Shown here: positions 10,281 to 23,539 of the stretch, piece by piece
How positions within the stretch are numbered: position 1 is the stretch's first letter
Layout of the letters: every line of letters starts with the position of its first letter
NCBI GenBank assembly: GCA_014155875.1
Contig: JACEFZ010014551.1
Location: 356,001 to 420,000, forward strand
Origin: Cepaea nemoralis
Taxonomy: Eukaryota; Mollusca; Gastropoda; Stylommatophora; Helicidae
Direction: 5' to 3'
DNA: 64,000 bases
Notes under the pieces: generated by a model
Database searches by the model: none
Told to the model about the DNA's origin: nothing
The model's input: the letters and a program-made list of their open reading frames with translations, nothing else
Translations under genes and position numbers: made by a program

Positions 10281-10998
10281 ATCATAGCTCCAGTAATCTT
10301 AAAAAGAAGTTAAACTAGGTACCACTGTTATGTTTGCCGTAATATTACCGGAGATTTATTTGCGTTAATTTTCACTTTCTTGTTTTTGTGTCTCCGATTT
10401 AAGGATATATAGAGTACTCGTTATGTTAAATTCCCCGATTATTTCAAGATCGCATCAAAACAGAAACCGATTACCGTGTATTGTATTAATAGTTCCCTCC
10501 ATTGTCTACGAATGTATACATCTTGGCTTCTCACATTTTTCTTCTAACGGAGATAAAGTGTCTTATTAAGACGTAAGTAAACTCGTAAATTCCGTTTTAT
10601 ATAGACTTTGGGCATTGATCTAGTATGAATAATTAAATTGAGCATCCATTAGTACGCGTACTGTGAAATTTTTGACTATTTAATCGTAGGTAACACCCCA
10701 AACTGAAATGATGAAGATTGCATGCTATGATGCTGTAATGGGCTATATCAATACTCGGAAATAGCAGTTTTCCGTGACAATCCATCGATGATCATTTAAT
10801 ATTCTTATGGACTATCCAGAGCGATGACAATTATAATGAATGCATATTTGCATTCAACACACATTGTAGTATTTATGTGTGAATTGTCATCACTCTGCAA
10901 GGTCGGTAACATACATTTGGGTAATTTTTTTTTATCACGACTTCCCTCAGAATCTACCTGCGCCGGCAAACAGCAGTCATGGCATGCAGACTGACGTC
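10281..10998. other. Unassigned AT-rich sequence with an inverted repeat
   Basis: No gene seen. A 15-bp inverted repeat with one mismatch (10818-10832 against 10882-10896) encloses a palindrome, TGAATGCATATTTGCATTCA, at 10837-10856. This could form nested hairpins. Confidence 0.5.
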
Positions 10999-11134
<136 letters not shown>

Positions 11135-11654
11135 TATACCGTTGATTCTCTTATTAAAAGTGAGAAACATGTTCTCTTCTTTATTATTATTTAACACATG
11201 TTCTGACCAAATCAAACATTTTCAATGGGTAGTAAAATATGCAGCTTTCAATGCAATGCAATGTATGCACACAATTTTTGGCATGCTTATTACAGACACT
11301 AGTAAAAATATGAATAAAATTTGGTGGAACTGCGGTAAAGCTGTGAAAATGTAAGCAATATAAAATATATTGTTTATTATAGATACTGTCACTATAATTT
11401 TATTGTGGGACGGCAAAGTAAATCAAATAGATTGGTGTAATGATTTATTATTGTAAGATCTGACCTAATGGAAATAATTGAAATGGCCTCATATTAAACC
11501 CAGCAGCCAGCTTCTAAAGTAAATCATAATACACTCTATTAATAAAACCCATAGAAACCATACATATTGATATCTATGGGACAAGGAAACAGAGCAGATG
11601 GTGTCACTATTTTATTAAAATCACATGATTTGAATCAGTGAAAGATTTAATAAT
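11135..11654. other. No gene seen
   Basis: AT-rich unassigned sequence. ORFs of about 64-70 codons on either strand show no motif I recognise. Confidence 0.5.
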
Positions 11655-11895
11655 GTTAGTTAGTTGCATATCCTTTACAGGATGTCACAGTCAACACTAG
11701 CATATTTTGCTGCTGTGATCTCTTGGCAAGTTTACGTTCAATAGTTTGTCATTGCTTTCTGAATGCCATACCATTTTGATAAAAACCAACGCAAGACAGT
11801 TTGCTGCCATATCACCCACAGCTGTGTTTCGAACGCGGGTATGCGGGATTACGAACTGTGTGCGTAACCTCTTCGCCAGGGAGCTGGCTTTAATA
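11655..11895 (-). repeat. tRNA-derived SINE, family C/D, D-type head
   Basis: On the minus strand it starts with a head containing CCCTGGCGAAGAGGTTACG (A-box-like) and CGCGTTCGAAACAC (B-box-like). The central block around CAATGACAAACTATTGAACG is followed by the end CCTGTAAAGGATATGCAACT. Related copies lie at 34215-34455 (plus) and 35099-35352 (minus). The 3' end is shared with the C-type copies. Confidence 0.75.
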
Positions 11896-11971
11896 ATGTA
11901 ATTGATTAATAACAGTTGCGCAATTAATATAACTCAGAATAATATTTTTGTATATGCAGATTACCGGTATT

Positions 11972-12260
11972 TGATTGATTGATTGATTTAGGAACCGACA
12001 TCACAGCATTCGGGGCATTCCCATAAGCGCTCCGTCTCCATCCTCAGAAGCCAGCGAAGAGTTCCAACCCCAATAGTACCAGTAGCAATCTGATTATATG
12101 TGATTATAAGCGTCGAGCATCGGCCAGATCCCCTCGTCAATCCTCGCTGTGGCATTCTTGCCAGACCATGGTGATCCATTTGCTCCTCCAAGGTGTACAC
12201 GTGCTCCCACAAGGCCGCAACCACGTCTGCCTTATCATGCATCAATACTCCACCAAGTTT
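11972..12260 (-). repeat. Dispersed repeat E, probable LINE 3' coding end
   Basis: On the minus strand this encodes H-D-K-A-D-V-V-A-A-L-W-E, then R-G-S-G-R and finally T-E-R-L-W-E-C-P-E-C before a stop, followed by a (TCAA)n tail. The plus copy at 14175-14500 keeps the same codons (A-D-V-I-K-A-L-W-E, R-G-S-G-R, T-E-R-L-W-Q-C-S-E-C) with a (TAAAC)n-like tail. Conservation at the amino-acid level plus a simple-repeat tail suggests the C-terminus of an unidentified LINE ORF. The family is not recognised. Confidence 0.5.
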
Positions 12261-12332
12261 TGCAGAGCCAGTATATGCAGATTACCTATTTCCGTGGCGA
12301 AGATTATACAGATGCAATTCGTAATCCCGTAT

Positions 12333-12575
12333 TTTTGTTGTTGTATATCCTTTACAGGACATTGCTGTCAACATCAGCATCTTTCAGCTGATTGTTGATT
12401 TCTTGGCAAGATTATGCTCAGTAGTTTGCCATTGATTTTTGAGCGGCCGGCTCACACACCCCGTAAGTAACCGACGCGGCGAGAACCGCTACCAATTTTC
12501 GCGCACATCACGTTACTCAGGAGAGCCTACGGGATTACGGAGAACGACGTTAAACTTCTAGGCCAGGGAACGAAC
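12333..12575 (-). repeat. tRNA-derived SINE, family C/D, C-type head
   Basis: On the minus strand the head contains CCCTGGCCTAGAAGTTTAAC and CCGTAATCCCGTAGGC. The centre contains CAATGGCAAACTACTGAGCA. It ends GTCCTGTAAAGGATATACAA with an ACAACAA-like tail. Other copies: 16556-16795, 27713-27952 and 33352-33590. Confidence 0.75.
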
Positions 12576-12821
12576 GAACAAACTTTATTTTCAAAGGGTT
12601 AAGAATTGGGCACGCAGGCCAGTCTAACATTCTGCCCTTCTATCACTCTGTTTCATACATTATTTCATTCACACATCATTCACGGCTAACAGAGAACAGC
12701 AGCAATATAAATGATATGCATTATAAAGGCATGGGCAAAATGCGAACATCAATACTACACGACTCAGTAATATTAGATAATGGTGTGACACTTGTTATTA
12801 GCTATGTGGAATATAGTGGTC
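12576..12821. other. No gene seen
   Basis: Unassigned sequence between a SINE and the truncated end of mariner copy 2. Confidence 0.5.
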
Positions 12822-14175
12822 AAATACATTTCTGGAAATGGTATGTTTTCCCTTCAGTGCCATATCTTTATTGCTTCCTTTGTGCTCGATGCCGTAGGTA
12901 CTTTGTCTTCTTGGGCAACACCATTGTGATATTATGCATTGTTCATTATTAGACAGGACGTTCTATCTAGGGATGGAAGCACCGTATTCTCGAGCCAATA
13001 TCTAAATACATTACCATTCATCTCATTATGATAATCCCTATTGTCTGTTTGCTTTGATACGAACACGAGTCCAGCATTCTGTATTAAGTCATTATGCCTA
13101 CTACCAGCATCGGCTGTGACCAAACGCTGGGCAAACATCGCTGTATCTTTCCATACACTGATTGTCATTCCTTTTCACTTGTGTGGTGCGCATTGATCCA
13201 CGTCTCATCCAAATACACTATGTCATAATTTTCTGTGCGCATTTCCCTTATTTCACTAGGCATCTGCTTCTCATGGCTCCTAAATGCGGTTGCTCGCAAA
13301 GGATATTTCTACCTCCCATGTACTTACTAAAAGTGACGCCTAATGTCCTTATAATTTTCCACAAAGTTATTTTGGATAGCTCTATGTTATTGTTATTTCT
13401 CAACTAATTGTTTCTTATTATTATAACTTATTTCTCAACTAGTTTTCTTACAGTCACTCTTTCTTTGGCATCCAGCATTTTTATAATAGCTCGCCTTATG
13501 CCATCCTTGTCAAAGCTGTCTACAATTGCCTTTCTACCTACCGTTTGCCTATCGCGTGTTGGTTTTATTCCATATTCTTGCACCCATCGACGAAATGACC
13601 GTTTACTCAAACCCAATGTATGCACCGTTCTTTTTTCGGGATTTGTAACAATTTCAAACAGTTTCCTGCGATCAGTTTCTTGTCAAAAAATGTATGTGTA
13701 ACTTCATAAGGATGCTTTGAAGTGTACAAATTTAACATCCAATCCCATTGAACAATATTCACACATTCAGATGTTAGCGATAAGTGGTAAGATGTAAAAA
13801 AAAAAAAAATAAAAAAATAATCAGGATTCATGAAAGTACCCACATATTGTCGACACCTCTGAACACTCCTATTTTAAACTGCGCGGGGTTCTTGTCATAA
13901 GGCCAGTCCTGTGAACCGCGAGAAAATAACCATTCAACGCTAATGTTTCCGTGTGAAGATGTAATACTTCTAATAATGTGCCCTTCATCTCTTACCCATA
14001 AAGTATATACCGTATATAAACAAACTTTGAAATATGCTGTACAATCTCCAGAACAAAATTTTGTTTTGTTGGGTGCACATAATGATAAGGTTATATGTTA
14101 AATCTCACAATTTTCCCTCAGTTGGTTACTGAGATATGGATTTTTATATGGAGGCAAACAAATGGGAATGCACTA
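12822..14175 (-). mobile_element. Tc1/mariner-type transposon copy 2, 3'-truncated
   Basis: Homologous to the transposon at 2705-8400, here uninterrupted. The outer end at 14166-14175 (TAGTGCATTC on the minus strand) corresponds to 2705-2714. Homology continues through the untranslated leader and transposase to about 12822, where it stops inside the coding region near the CATTTCCAGAAA stretch. The last part of the transposase with the third acidic residue is missing. This intact leader shows what was present before LINE A entered copy 1. Confidence 0.8.
12830..13780 (-). pseudogene. Tc1/mariner-type transposase, broken (copy 2)
   Basis: Frames 13625-13428 (L-S-K-R-S-F-R-R-W-V-Q-E-Y-G and D-A-K-E-R-V-T-V-R-K-L) and 13168-12932 (N-A-G-L-V-F-V-S-K-Q-T-D-N-R-D-Y) match copy 1. 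The box holding the second catalytic Asp reads I-M-N-N-A, so that Asp is replaced by Asn. A TAA follows immediately, at the same codon where copy 1 has TGA. Frameshifts separate the two parts. Confidence 0.85.
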
Positions 14176-14500
14176 CAGTGCTGCGTCATCAAGGGGTGAG
14201 TTGATGCATGATAAGGCAGATGTGATAAAGGCCCTCTGGGAGAATTTGAATAATGGAGAAAAACAGAGAGATTATCATGGTCTAGAGAGAATGCAGCAGC
14301 ACGGGGTGGTCAGAGGTTCTGGTCGACAGTCTTCATTCGGAGTAAAGCAAGACAAACATAAAATCCGATTGCAACGGGTACCATTAGTATTGGAACTCTT
14401 CGCTGGCTGCTTGAAGATGAGGACTGAGCGCTTATGGCAGTGCTCCGAGTGCAGTCATGCCAGTTCTTAACTAAACTAAACTAAACTCAACTTAACTCAA
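14175..14500 (+). repeat. Dispersed repeat E (plus copy)
   Basis: Matches the reverse complement of 11972-12260 and ends T-E-R-L-W-Q-C-S-E-C-S-H-A-S-S before a stop and a run of ACTAAACTAAACTCAACTTA. It begins exactly where mariner copy 2 ends, so the mariner lies between inverted copies of this repeat. Confidence 0.5.
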
Positions 14501-14821
14501 CTGCTACTACATAAAACCGCATGTTTTCTGATTTGTTACGTGCTTTGCTTGCTGCTGCTGTGTCGACGTTTTTCATAGTATTTAACCTCTCCATTGCTGT
14601 CGCTTGTCGCCTTCTAAGTTCGTTCGGACAATGCTTTTTATTGTCAATTATGAAGCCAAGATAATACAAGTTTGCAACATTTTCAATTTCGTAATTGGTG
14701 ATTGCAATTTTTAGTTGGTTGTCAATGAACTTTGTATTCTGTTTCTAATGCTCTGACAAGTGTTTAAAAAAAATCCTCAACTGTGCCTTTTACCACTGAG
14801 AGATAGAGATGGAGAGATAGC

Positions 14822-14883
<62 letters not shown>

Positions 14884-14901
14884 GAGAGATAGAGAGAGAG
14901 A

Positions 14902-14948
<47 letters not shown>

Positions 14949-15110
14949 AACAATTCTAATCACTTAGCAATGTTTGAGAGAGTAATCGTGTCATCTGCAT
15001 ATCCGAACTCTGAAATTTGATTCTCCCCAATCATGAATGGATCTGAAGTATTAAATGTCATTGTTTCATCATTAAATTTTCTGCACATATCTTGAAAGGT
15101 ATGGGGAAAG
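14487..15110 (-). pseudogene. RTE-type RT fragment interrupted by a (GA)n tract
   Basis: On the minus strand 15090-14950 encodes F-G-Y-A-D-D-T-I-T-L-S, the catalytic YADD box. 14700-14490 encodes L-Y-Y-L-G-F-I-I-D-N-K-K-H-C-P-N-E-L-R-R-R, the block that follows it in RTE elements (Y-L-G-S-I-I-x-N). Between them lies a GATA/GA microsatellite at about 14811-14946. The spacing matches an RT with a simple repeat expanded inside it. Stops show it is dead. Confidence 0.75.
14811..14946. repeat. (GATA)n(GA)n microsatellite
   Basis: TAGATAGATAGATAG passes into an interrupted GAGAGA tract of over 100 bp. Confidence 0.95.
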
Positions 15111-16352
15111 AATACCTTCAGCTCTTACTTCCTTTGAACACTTCAAACCAATCTGAGGTCTCCTCAGTTACGTACTGAGCATGAGCATAACCAATAGCGT
15201 GGGAAGACAATGTGGCACAGTATCTGTGTAGTTGGGAACTTCCAGTGAGACTAGTTGCGGAGATATTTCTAACGCATGCAAATGAGAGACAGGAACATTG
15301 AAAGCGGAATCTGTTCTATGGAGTTAAACTTGTAAGGGGAACGCATGATTGCCAGATGAGAAAAAACTTTTTGCGAAGAAATGGACAAATCACGAACATC
15401 CTTGTGCTGCTTGAATGTTGAGACAAAAAAACGCCTTAGATGTTTATGCTTGAATGTTGAATGCAGCCAATACTACATAAAGCGTCATAACAGCTTATTG
15501 GGGCCGAGCACAGACATCATCAGAGAGTATAATGAACGGGTGAGACGAGGAAGCACGCTTGCTCCCCTTTATCGTGTATCAGACGACGGATGACAACTAT
15601 ATATGAGTATGATGACACCATATTAAAGTGACAGACTGAATGTTTTCTAGAAAATACATTAAAGTGTACTGAACTCAGACATAAGTTGTAATCAAACACT
15701 ATACGAGGCAAAGACAGATGGATATTTGCAAATTATTGATGTTATTGTTTGGTTACAAAAACTCGCAGAAAACAGTTTATGATCTAACACAGCTAGACAA
15801 TGTTAAACACGGATAACCCAAGAATGGTTGATCTTTTAAAGGCAGAACACAAATGAATTATGAATAAGATAAAATAAGAATCTACAAATTTGTTGTTCAA
15901 ATTAGGATATTATACTTTCTTGGATATTATTGTTTACGAGTCAACGTAATTCACGACAAATAAAATAACGTGTCAGATTTCCATTTGTCTTTAGTAAGGT
16001 TTTCTACTTTTCCTTTATTAATCTGTATGGTTTTCAACTTTACCTGTAGTTATCTGCTTCCCCAGGATCTGTGACATGTTGAACAGTGGTATCCTCTGAT
16101 CGGAGGGTATGGATTTCTCTGTTGTGGTAATTTCGCCAAAAGTAGTCTTTAGTTGGCATTCAACTATGACATGAGACCGTCTAATGGCTGTGATATTAGC
16201 AGCGGCCTTACCCTGGAAACCATTCGATCTAGTGGGTGACATCAAGAGATGGAAATCGACGATGTACACAAATGATATTCAACCATTCAAATGTTGTGAT
16301 TCCAAATAAGGAAATGTGAAGCCACATACGGGCACAATCGAAGTGAGAAATT
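15111..16352. other. No gene seen
   Basis: About 1.2 kb of AT-rich unassigned sequence. ORFs of 60-83 codons (15381-15593 plus, 16018-16269 minus) have no motif I recognise and no supporting context. Confidence 0.5.
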
Positions 16353-16555
16353 TAGGGCTGCGACCGATTAATTTAAATTTAATAGTTAACTTTTGAAAAT
16401 TAACGATTAATTAATCGTTAATTTCGATTAAAGCAATACATTAATAGTCACATAACTCACATTATAGTCGTATTTGTCAAAATTCGAAATAACACTGGAT
16501 TGTCTTGTTCATATGTTATCTAATAACCAACTATGCAAACAGACGAGTTTTTTCC

Positions 16556-16795
16556 CCCGCGTTTCCATCCTGTTTCAGGATATTACCGTCAACATCAGCA
16601 TCTTTCAGCTGCTGTTGATTACTAGGCTAGATTACGCACATCAGCACGCCACGACTTTCTGAGTGACCGGCTTCCATACTCTCATAAGTCACTGGCGCGA
16701 CTCGAACCGCTTCCAATTCTCGTGCGCTCACGTCAAACACTATTCGGGGTTACGGAGAAAGCTGCTAACCCTCGACTAGGAAGACCGGCAAACAG
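16556..16795 (-). repeat. tRNA-derived SINE, family C/D, C-type
   Basis: Same order as 12333-12575 on the minus strand, including the centre and the ATCCTG-like 3' end. The head is more diverged. It sits inside the hAT element. Confidence 0.65.
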
Positions 16796-16805
16796 ACGAG
16801 TACGT

Positions 16806-17038
16806 TGACAGTATTTGGAGCGGCTGGCCGAGAGGCTAGAACGCCGGACTCTCATTCGGGAGGCCCGGGTTCGATCCCTCGGTAAGGTGTCGGATTTTTT
16901 TCTGTCGGGGGCAAAAAGAAAATCCTAACCTGCACAGTTCGCGGCGACTGCACTAGCCAGGCGGCCTTTTATTCCTCAGGCTCAAAGACCCCTCTGCCAT
17001 ACACCGCATGGTACTATATTGGCAGTAAATTAAAAAAA
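16806..17038 (+). repeat. tRNA-derived SINE, family A (plus copy)
   Basis: The head GGAGCGGCTGGCCGAGAGG includes the A box TGGCCGAGAGG. The B box GGGTTCGATCCC is at about 16867-16878. The body has TCTGTCGGGGGCAAAAAGAA and CCTAACCTGCACAGTTCG, and it ends in an A-run at 17031-17040. Matches 592-785 in the opposite orientation. Confidence 0.85.
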
Positions 17039-17720
17039 AATGAACAAGCGCGTCTTATTAACAATATAACCAGCAGAGCTCAACAATCGTTCACATGGAA
17101 CTGAGGTAGCCGGTATGCACAGAATGGTCTTGGCAAGAATGTCAATTTTGGATATCGATGTTATTAAGTTTCCATCATTGTAAAGGGCCAACCTATTCAG
17201 CAACTTTCTTCTCCATTTCGGACTCAATTAGCTTAATATTTTCTTCATTTGGTTTACATAAAGTTTCATTGTCAATGTCAGTATCATTCATTGCAGCAGT
17301 CTCCATCTGCTCATCTTGAACATGAACTGCTATTTGTTTTTCAATACGTGACCAAGTACGTTCTCTTGCATCTTTTGACAAACACTAGGTATTTGTAGTG
17401 TGGATCAAGTGCTGTTGTAATCTGTAATATTTGAATACTTGTCATCTAGCTATACGTTCACTGAAGTCATTAATAGGTGCTGCCGTAAATTTAGCTATGT
17501 AGCCCGGATCATCATCGTGTGCAGTCATATGCTTTGTCAACGATGATAGTCAGTGGCAATACACAGTTACATGAAACATAATCTTGACCGCCAAGCAGGA
17601 CCGTGGTCTTTGACATATTTCGAAATCTTCTCCCAATCTGAATCTGACAGTTTTGGACCTTTGTATTGCTTCTTTTCATCTGACATGTAGACAGTTAATG
17701 CTTCTCTGACCTGTAGAAGA
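17030..17720 (-). pseudogene. hAT transposase fragment with C-terminal dimerisation motif
   Basis: 17227-17030 on the minus strand encodes K-T-I-L-C-I-P-A-T-S-V-P-C-E-R-L-L-S-S-A followed by G-Y-I-V-N-K-T-R. This is the conserved hAT C-terminal dimerisation region (usually I-P-A-T-S-x-x-S-E-R-x-F-S-x-A-G). Upstream, 17381-17193 and 17700-17560 contain shorter open segments in other frames, consistent with the rest of a decayed transposase. The DDE-bearing core is not recognisable. Confidence 0.8.
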
Positions 17721-17973
17721 CTCTGTAGCATGATAAACATACTGTTTCATCTTGTTGGTACATCTTGCGGCAGCTTACACAATGGTGACTCAGTACAATT
17801 TTCAATTCGATTGTGTTTGCAACACTATGTTTAAAATATCTGAAAATGTTTTCGACATCCGGTTCATTTGTATAAATGATGGAAGAAAAGTTTTCGATTA
17901 ACCGTTTAAAAAAAATTAATCGTTAAAAGAAATTAACGATTAATCGATTAATTAATCGCTAACTTCCGCAGCC

Positions 17974-20433
<2,460 letters not shown>

Positions 20434-20930
20434 TTGATGCGTTCGATAACGGTCCATCCGATTGAGATGATATTTTCTACATGTATTCTTTTACTTCCCG
20501 TGCAGCCAACTGTCATAGTTTGTTAGTGTACAATCAGCTATTTACTTACTAAAGTTTAATATTTAAATTTACATTATTATTTATTTATAGCGAGGGGACT
20601 TAACTTAAGAAAAGTTATTTCAAGGGGCATAACTTGTAATAACATTGCTATATAATTTATATATAGATTGTTGCATTGTTTTCAAAGATTTATAACCTCT
20701 TTGTCTACAGTAATTTACAGGCATATGAGTTATAATAAATAATGATATAATCTTTAAGGCATTTTCAAAGTTTTCATAAAAATAATGCATCTATTTAAAT
20801 AGTGAAAATTTTCTAACTCATCTTTTTTATGTTTAAAGAAGTTAGGGAATGTGGTAAAAACAGTTTTCATTAAAAATAATGGATGGTGTGTGGAAGGACA
20901 TTCTGAAGTTAATTTTGTTTTGCTATATGA
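20434..20930. other. No gene seen
   Basis: AT-rich sequence without ORF or repeat structure that I could recognise. Confidence 0.5.
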
Positions 20931-20934
20931 ATTT

Positions 20935-21326
20935 AATAAGATGCTCCCCGCCAGGAGCTGGGCGAAGCCGCGCCGGGTCAGATAGATAGACAGACAGACA
21001 TATAGTCGGGAACGGGAACTTATATTACTACTTATATGAATTAAATGAGATGCTCCCCACCAGAGGCTGTGCGAAGCCGGACAGGGTCAGACAGACAGAC
21101 AGACAGACAGTCAGACAGTCAGACAGACAGACAGACAGACAGATATATAGTCGGGAACGGGAACGGGAGCTTATATGACTACTTTTATGAATTAAATGAG
21201 ATGTTCCCCACCAGGATCTGGGCGAAGCCGGGCCGGGTCAAACAGACAGACAGACAGACAAGCAGACAGACAGACAGATAGATAGATAGATAGATCCCCG
21301 CCAGGGACTGGGCGAAGCCGGGCCGG
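20935..21326 (+). repeat. Tandem Helitron-like termini with (GACA)n cores
   Basis: Four copies of a module built on CCAGGAGCTGGGCGAAGCCG and CCGGGTCAG occur at about 20946, 21057, 21207 and 21297. They are separated by GACA/GATA microsatellite and by AGTCGGGAACGGGAAC plus ATGAATTAAATGAGATG. The last module ends GAAGCCGGGCCGGGTCAGCTAA: a GC hairpin followed by CTAA resembles the 3' end of Helitrons (hairpin then CTRR). Molluscan pearl/HINE elements also have tetranucleotide cores. Assignment to Helitron is inference. Confidence 0.5.
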
Positions 21327-21333
21327 GTCAGCT

Positions 21334-21335
<2 letters not shown>

Positions 21336-21401
<66 letters not shown>
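21336..21401. repeat. (AT)n microsatellite
   Basis: About 65 bp of TA repeats directly after the last Helitron-like module. Confidence 0.95.
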
Positions 21402-21403
<2 letters not shown>

Positions 21404-21494
21404 TGTGATAGCTTGTTCCCTTTACCCCAGGGAAGCTGTGACATATATGGTAAGCATAATACGGAAGAAAGTTAAAAGAAGGATTAATGGCGAC

Positions 21495-21690
21495 ATGATC
21501 GACTTAATTGCACCTTGTTTTGCCCCATATTGACTGGCCTGCACGAACTCTGTAGCTCCAGCGACACCCCGCAATAGTAGTTTTGGATAAAATTTCTCTG
21601 CAGAACCGACTGACGCAGTCCGGAAACGGAAAACACCAGCTTCGGAGAGTGAGGCAGGCGGCTAACCCACGTCGCCATGGAAATATCCAT
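21495..21690 (-). repeat. tRNA-derived SINE, family B (diverged minus copy)
   Basis: On the minus strand: head CCATGGCGACGTGGGTTAGC, then a body with CGCTGGAGCTACAGAGTTCG, then an ATATGGGGCAAAACAAGG-like end. The order matches 9263-9509 with more divergence. Confidence 0.7.
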
Positions 21691-22550
21691 GACAGGAAGT
21701 AAACAAAGTTAAACAGCGGCATCTGTAACCATACTCTGTCCGGATGGCTAGACACACCACACAGTGTTGATTCAGTGGGCCCCTATTCGGAGTCTGAACG
21801 AGCTGCCAGAATAACTTGCATTTGTGCAGTGACACATACTTTATCGGCACTTTTGTGATCGGGAGAACTGAAGACGGGTTTGTCAGAATATTATGCAATG
21901 GTCCTAAGATGTCCCTTACAACGGCCAGCAAGGTGTCTTCCGGTCTGTCAATATATTTCATGTTACATCGCTTGCAAATAATATACGGTTCTGTTAGCCG
22001 TTGAGAATAGAGGCAGACATCACGTGAGGTCCTTTATGAAACTCAGAAAGGACATTACCTCCACCAGTATTCCGTCGACCAGCTTCTGGCTCACTGACAG
22101 AGAAATACCTGACAGATCAGATAGTCCTAAACTATCTAGTATCTCCACTGTTTAAAAAACTGTTTTTGATAGCTGATAACATGACGATCTTCGATAACAA
22201 CGGTCAACACCGGCTTTCTAATGGTAATTACTAGTAGTCCTGCAACTGCCTCCTCTATTATCGTAAAAAAAATGTGAGCTAATGAATATAAAATCATTGC
22301 TGCTCCGTTATCATAATGGATATCTTATAATTAAGAAAAAAATAATGATTATTTCTTGCTTTTAATTAATATTTAATTATACACGAAGTAGTTTTAATTA
22401 ACTATAATGATTGCTGTAGCTTAATGTTAGATTAACGCTTACACCCTTGTCACTGCGTTTTACAAGAAACATTATCCAAAAATCGTAAACTGGTATTGTT
22501 AGCAAAAACAAAGATAATGCGTGCAGATAGTACTAACTAATATATAAAAA
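21691..22550. other. No gene seen
   Basis: Unassigned, increasingly AT-rich. Short ORFs only, no recognisable motif. Confidence 0.5.
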
Positions 22551-22554
22551 TATG

Positions 22555-23200
22555 TTAATGAGGAAAAATTGGAGGTAGTGGAAAATTTCGAATATTTTGG
22601 GTCATTGATTATCAACAATGTTGACACAATGACAGAAATTAAAAGACGAATATATTTTTTGCTCTTCAAAGATTAAAATAACTGAATAAATTGTGGAGTG
22701 GGTCAGATAGAACTATAAATATTAGATTTTTAAGGGCATGCATCTTTCCCATTGCAACATACGCCCGTGAGACATGGTACTTACTAAACAAGCTGAGCAG
22801 CGCATAAATATAGTTGAATATAAATGTTATAGACGGGTTCTAAGAATATCTTGGATAAAGAGAAGAACAAATGCATCCATCTTCAAGAGCTGAATGTTGA
22901 AGAAGGTTGGTTATTAAAGTCGATAAAACAAAGAAAATTGAAATATTTTTGTCATTTGAAACGTCACGAAAATAAGAGAGAACAATAAGTAAAGGGTATA
23001 CGCATGGGAAAAGAGGAAGAGGAAGGCCAAAAGATGGGTGCAGGATGTGACAGATGATCTCCAGTTGGGTGTATCAGACGCGGGACATCTTGCTTATGAT
23101 CGAGAAGTTTTCTGAAAGGTTGTTATGAAAGCGAGGTTCTGCAAATGACAAGCTACTGAATGAATGAATGAATGAATGAATGAATGAATGAATGAATGTT
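22555..23200 (+). pseudogene. RTE-type LINE 3' end with (TGAA)n tail
   Basis: Broken frames encode V-E-N-F-E-Y-F-G-S-L-I-I-N, then R-R-I-Y, then a diverged YGCETW-like stretch, then K-L-K-Y-F-C-H-L-K-R-H, which are the C-terminal blocks after the RT in RTE elements. AAGAGGAAGAGGAAGGCCAA leads to the last residues and a (TGAA)n tail at about 23157-23198. The minus copy at 35385-35580 has the same end (GGAAGGCCAAAGAGAAGATG and a TGAATGAAT tail). Confidence 0.8.
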
Positions 23201-23535
23201 AGTTATTGTTATTAAATGACGCCAACGCGTGATCTTCTTCTGTATGTTTATTTCTTCCAGAGCCGGTATTCTGCTGCTTAACATATCCATTTCCTCACAG
23301 AGCTTCTTCTCCAAGTATACTCAAAGTGCGAGGTCAAAGTTACGCCCTTTATTTCAATGCCATAGCTGTCTATTAGGGTTATGGAGATGTGTCGATACTG
23401 TCCAGATGAAACGGTGTTAATCATCTCGGCCTCATGTCCCAGAACATTTACTCGCTTGAGTCGTTTCATGAGCACGAACACTTCCAACCTCGAAGGAACT
23501 TTGAACTCAACAATACTAAGTTAGATAGCCGCTAC
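23201..23535. other. No gene seen
   Basis: Unassigned; it grades into the 41-bp minisatellite. Confidence 0.5.
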
Positions 23536-23539
23536 AGTA

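Noticed and set aside
16806..16880. Functional tRNA gene
   Set aside because: A and B boxes are clear but the sequence continues into a SINE body shared with 592-785 and ends in an A-run; no paired acceptor stem was found.
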